DNA from: Herpetosiphonaceae bacterium
GTDB taxonomy: Bacteria > Chloroflexota > Chloroflexia > Chloroflexales > Kallotenuaceae
DNA: 13,849 nucleotides
Assembly (NCBI GenBank): GCA_030147335.1
Contig: JASKZZ010000077.1
Location: forward strand, 1 to 13,849
Reading direction: 5' to 3'
Below, piece by piece: positions 13,364-13,849 of this stretch (position 1 is its first letter; each line of letters starts with the position of its first letter). The translations under genes and the position numbers were made by a program. The notes beneath the pieces are model-generated. The model was not told the origin of the DNA. It searched no databases and worked only from the letters and a program-made list of their open reading frames with translations.

Positions 13364-13849
13364 TTACCGTACTGAAGCAAAGCCGAAGTAGCCGAGCACC
13401 GCGATCACACCAACCAGAAAGACCAGTGTGTACGAACGAATATAGCCGGTTTGGGCCGTGCGCAGACCCCGTCCGCCCAGTCCGACTAGCCGCGCTGCGC
13501 CGTTAACCAGACCATCAATGCCCATTGGGTCGAAGATGCGCGACAAGAAGCCGGCGATTGATTTGAATGGCCGCACTACGCCCGCATCGTACGTGTCGTC
13601 AGCGTACCAGCGGTTTTCAAACCCCTCGAAAAAGACGCCGAGGTAGTGTGCCAGCGGGTCGCGGAATGTTTTCTTCCACTTCCGCTTGCCGTACACTTGA
13701 TACGCGATCCATCCGGCGGCAAGTGCGAGCGCCACGGTAAAGGCTGCCAGTGGAATATTGAATTTCAACGGCTCTTGCACGGCATTGGCACCCTCAAACA
13801 CCGGCTCCAGAAAATGATCTAGCCAATGGCCGATGGGAAAATTGATTAG
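13364..13849 (-). CDS. nuoL: NADH-quinone oxidoreductase subunit L, C-terminal part
   Basis: The frame stays open to the right edge, so the N-terminal three-quarters lie outside; 161 residues are visible. It begins LINFPIGHWLDHFLEPVFEGANAV, then a membrane span (FNIPLAAFTVALALAAGWIAYQVYG), a cytoplasmic segment with HYLGVFFEGFENRWYADDTYD, and ends with a last span (SYTLVFLVGVIAVLGYFGF) and a short tail. This is the usual C-terminal end of NuoL, where the long lateral helix connects to the final membrane helix in complex I. It has no alternative reading: the order nuoL-nuoM-nuoN is conserved, and the minus-strand neighbours confirm it. GTG at 13801 is internal and not the real start. Confidence 0.94.
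   Translation of the reverse strand, partial: LINFPIGHWLDHFLEPVFEGANAVQEPLKFNIPLAAFTVALALAAGWIAYQVYGKRKWKKTFRDPLAHYLGVFFEGFENRWYADDTYDAGVVRPFKSIAGFLSRIFDPMGIDGLVNGAARLVGLGGRGLRTAQTGYIRSYTLVFLVGVIAVLGYFGFASVR

Noticed and set aside
1..13849. A defence, mobile or secretion system
   Set aside because: No transposase, integrase, nuclease, toxin-antitoxin pair, phage gene, CRISPR repeat or secretion component appears in any frame; all larger genes are recognisable core or transport genes.

Overview
The window (13,849 bp, moderate GC by eye) looks like ordinary chromosomal sequence from a Gram-positive-type or Chloroflexota-like bacterium. I lean to Chloroflexota (Herpetosiphon/Chloroflexia-like): the principal sigma factor, the nuoLMN order, the tdh-kbl pair, a small YCxxC zinc-ribbon protein of the DUF5679 type and two lipoprotein-type solute-binding proteins fit together there. 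This is inference from gene content, not a database result. There is no phage, transposon, CRISPR or defence gene, and no tRNA or rRNA gene.

Layout. Plus strand, 1-4006: the 3' part of moaA (molybdopterin precursor synthesis), then tdh-kbl (threonine to glycine plus acetyl-CoA), then rsfS (ribosome silencing factor) with a 63-residue membrane protein. A hairpin-rich 218-bp convergent gap follows. Minus strand, 4225-9163: a zinc/manganese-type binding lipoprotein (znuA-like) under an apparent Fur-family operator, a VanZ-like membrane protein behind a family-5 solute-binding lipoprotein, and rpoD with a clear promoter, leader hairpin and terminator. Plus strand, 9490-10233: a 52-residue zinc-ribbon protein and smpB (trans-translation), closed by a 19-bp terminator hairpin. 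Minus strand, 10303 to the right edge: nuoN, nuoM and the 3' end of nuoL (proton-pumping membrane arm of complex I).

How it works together. Most of the window is core physiology: cofactor synthesis, amino-acid catabolism, translation control (RsfS, SmpB), transcription initiation (sigma A) and respiration. Promoters before tdh, rsfS, smpB, znuA and the family-5 lipoprotein share a TGn-extended -10 element, and the encoded sigma factor keeps the region 3.0 His and Glu known to read that element.

The most unusual points are: rsfS appears to start at an ATC codon; a three-way-junction RNA can form in the nuoL-nuoM gap and lock the nuoM upstream region; znuA has a half-site array with 10-bp spacing over its -10 element, and a His-rich loop built of nested repeats; and the rsfS/znuA convergent gap has mutually exclusive hairpins. 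I found no clearly new multigene system.
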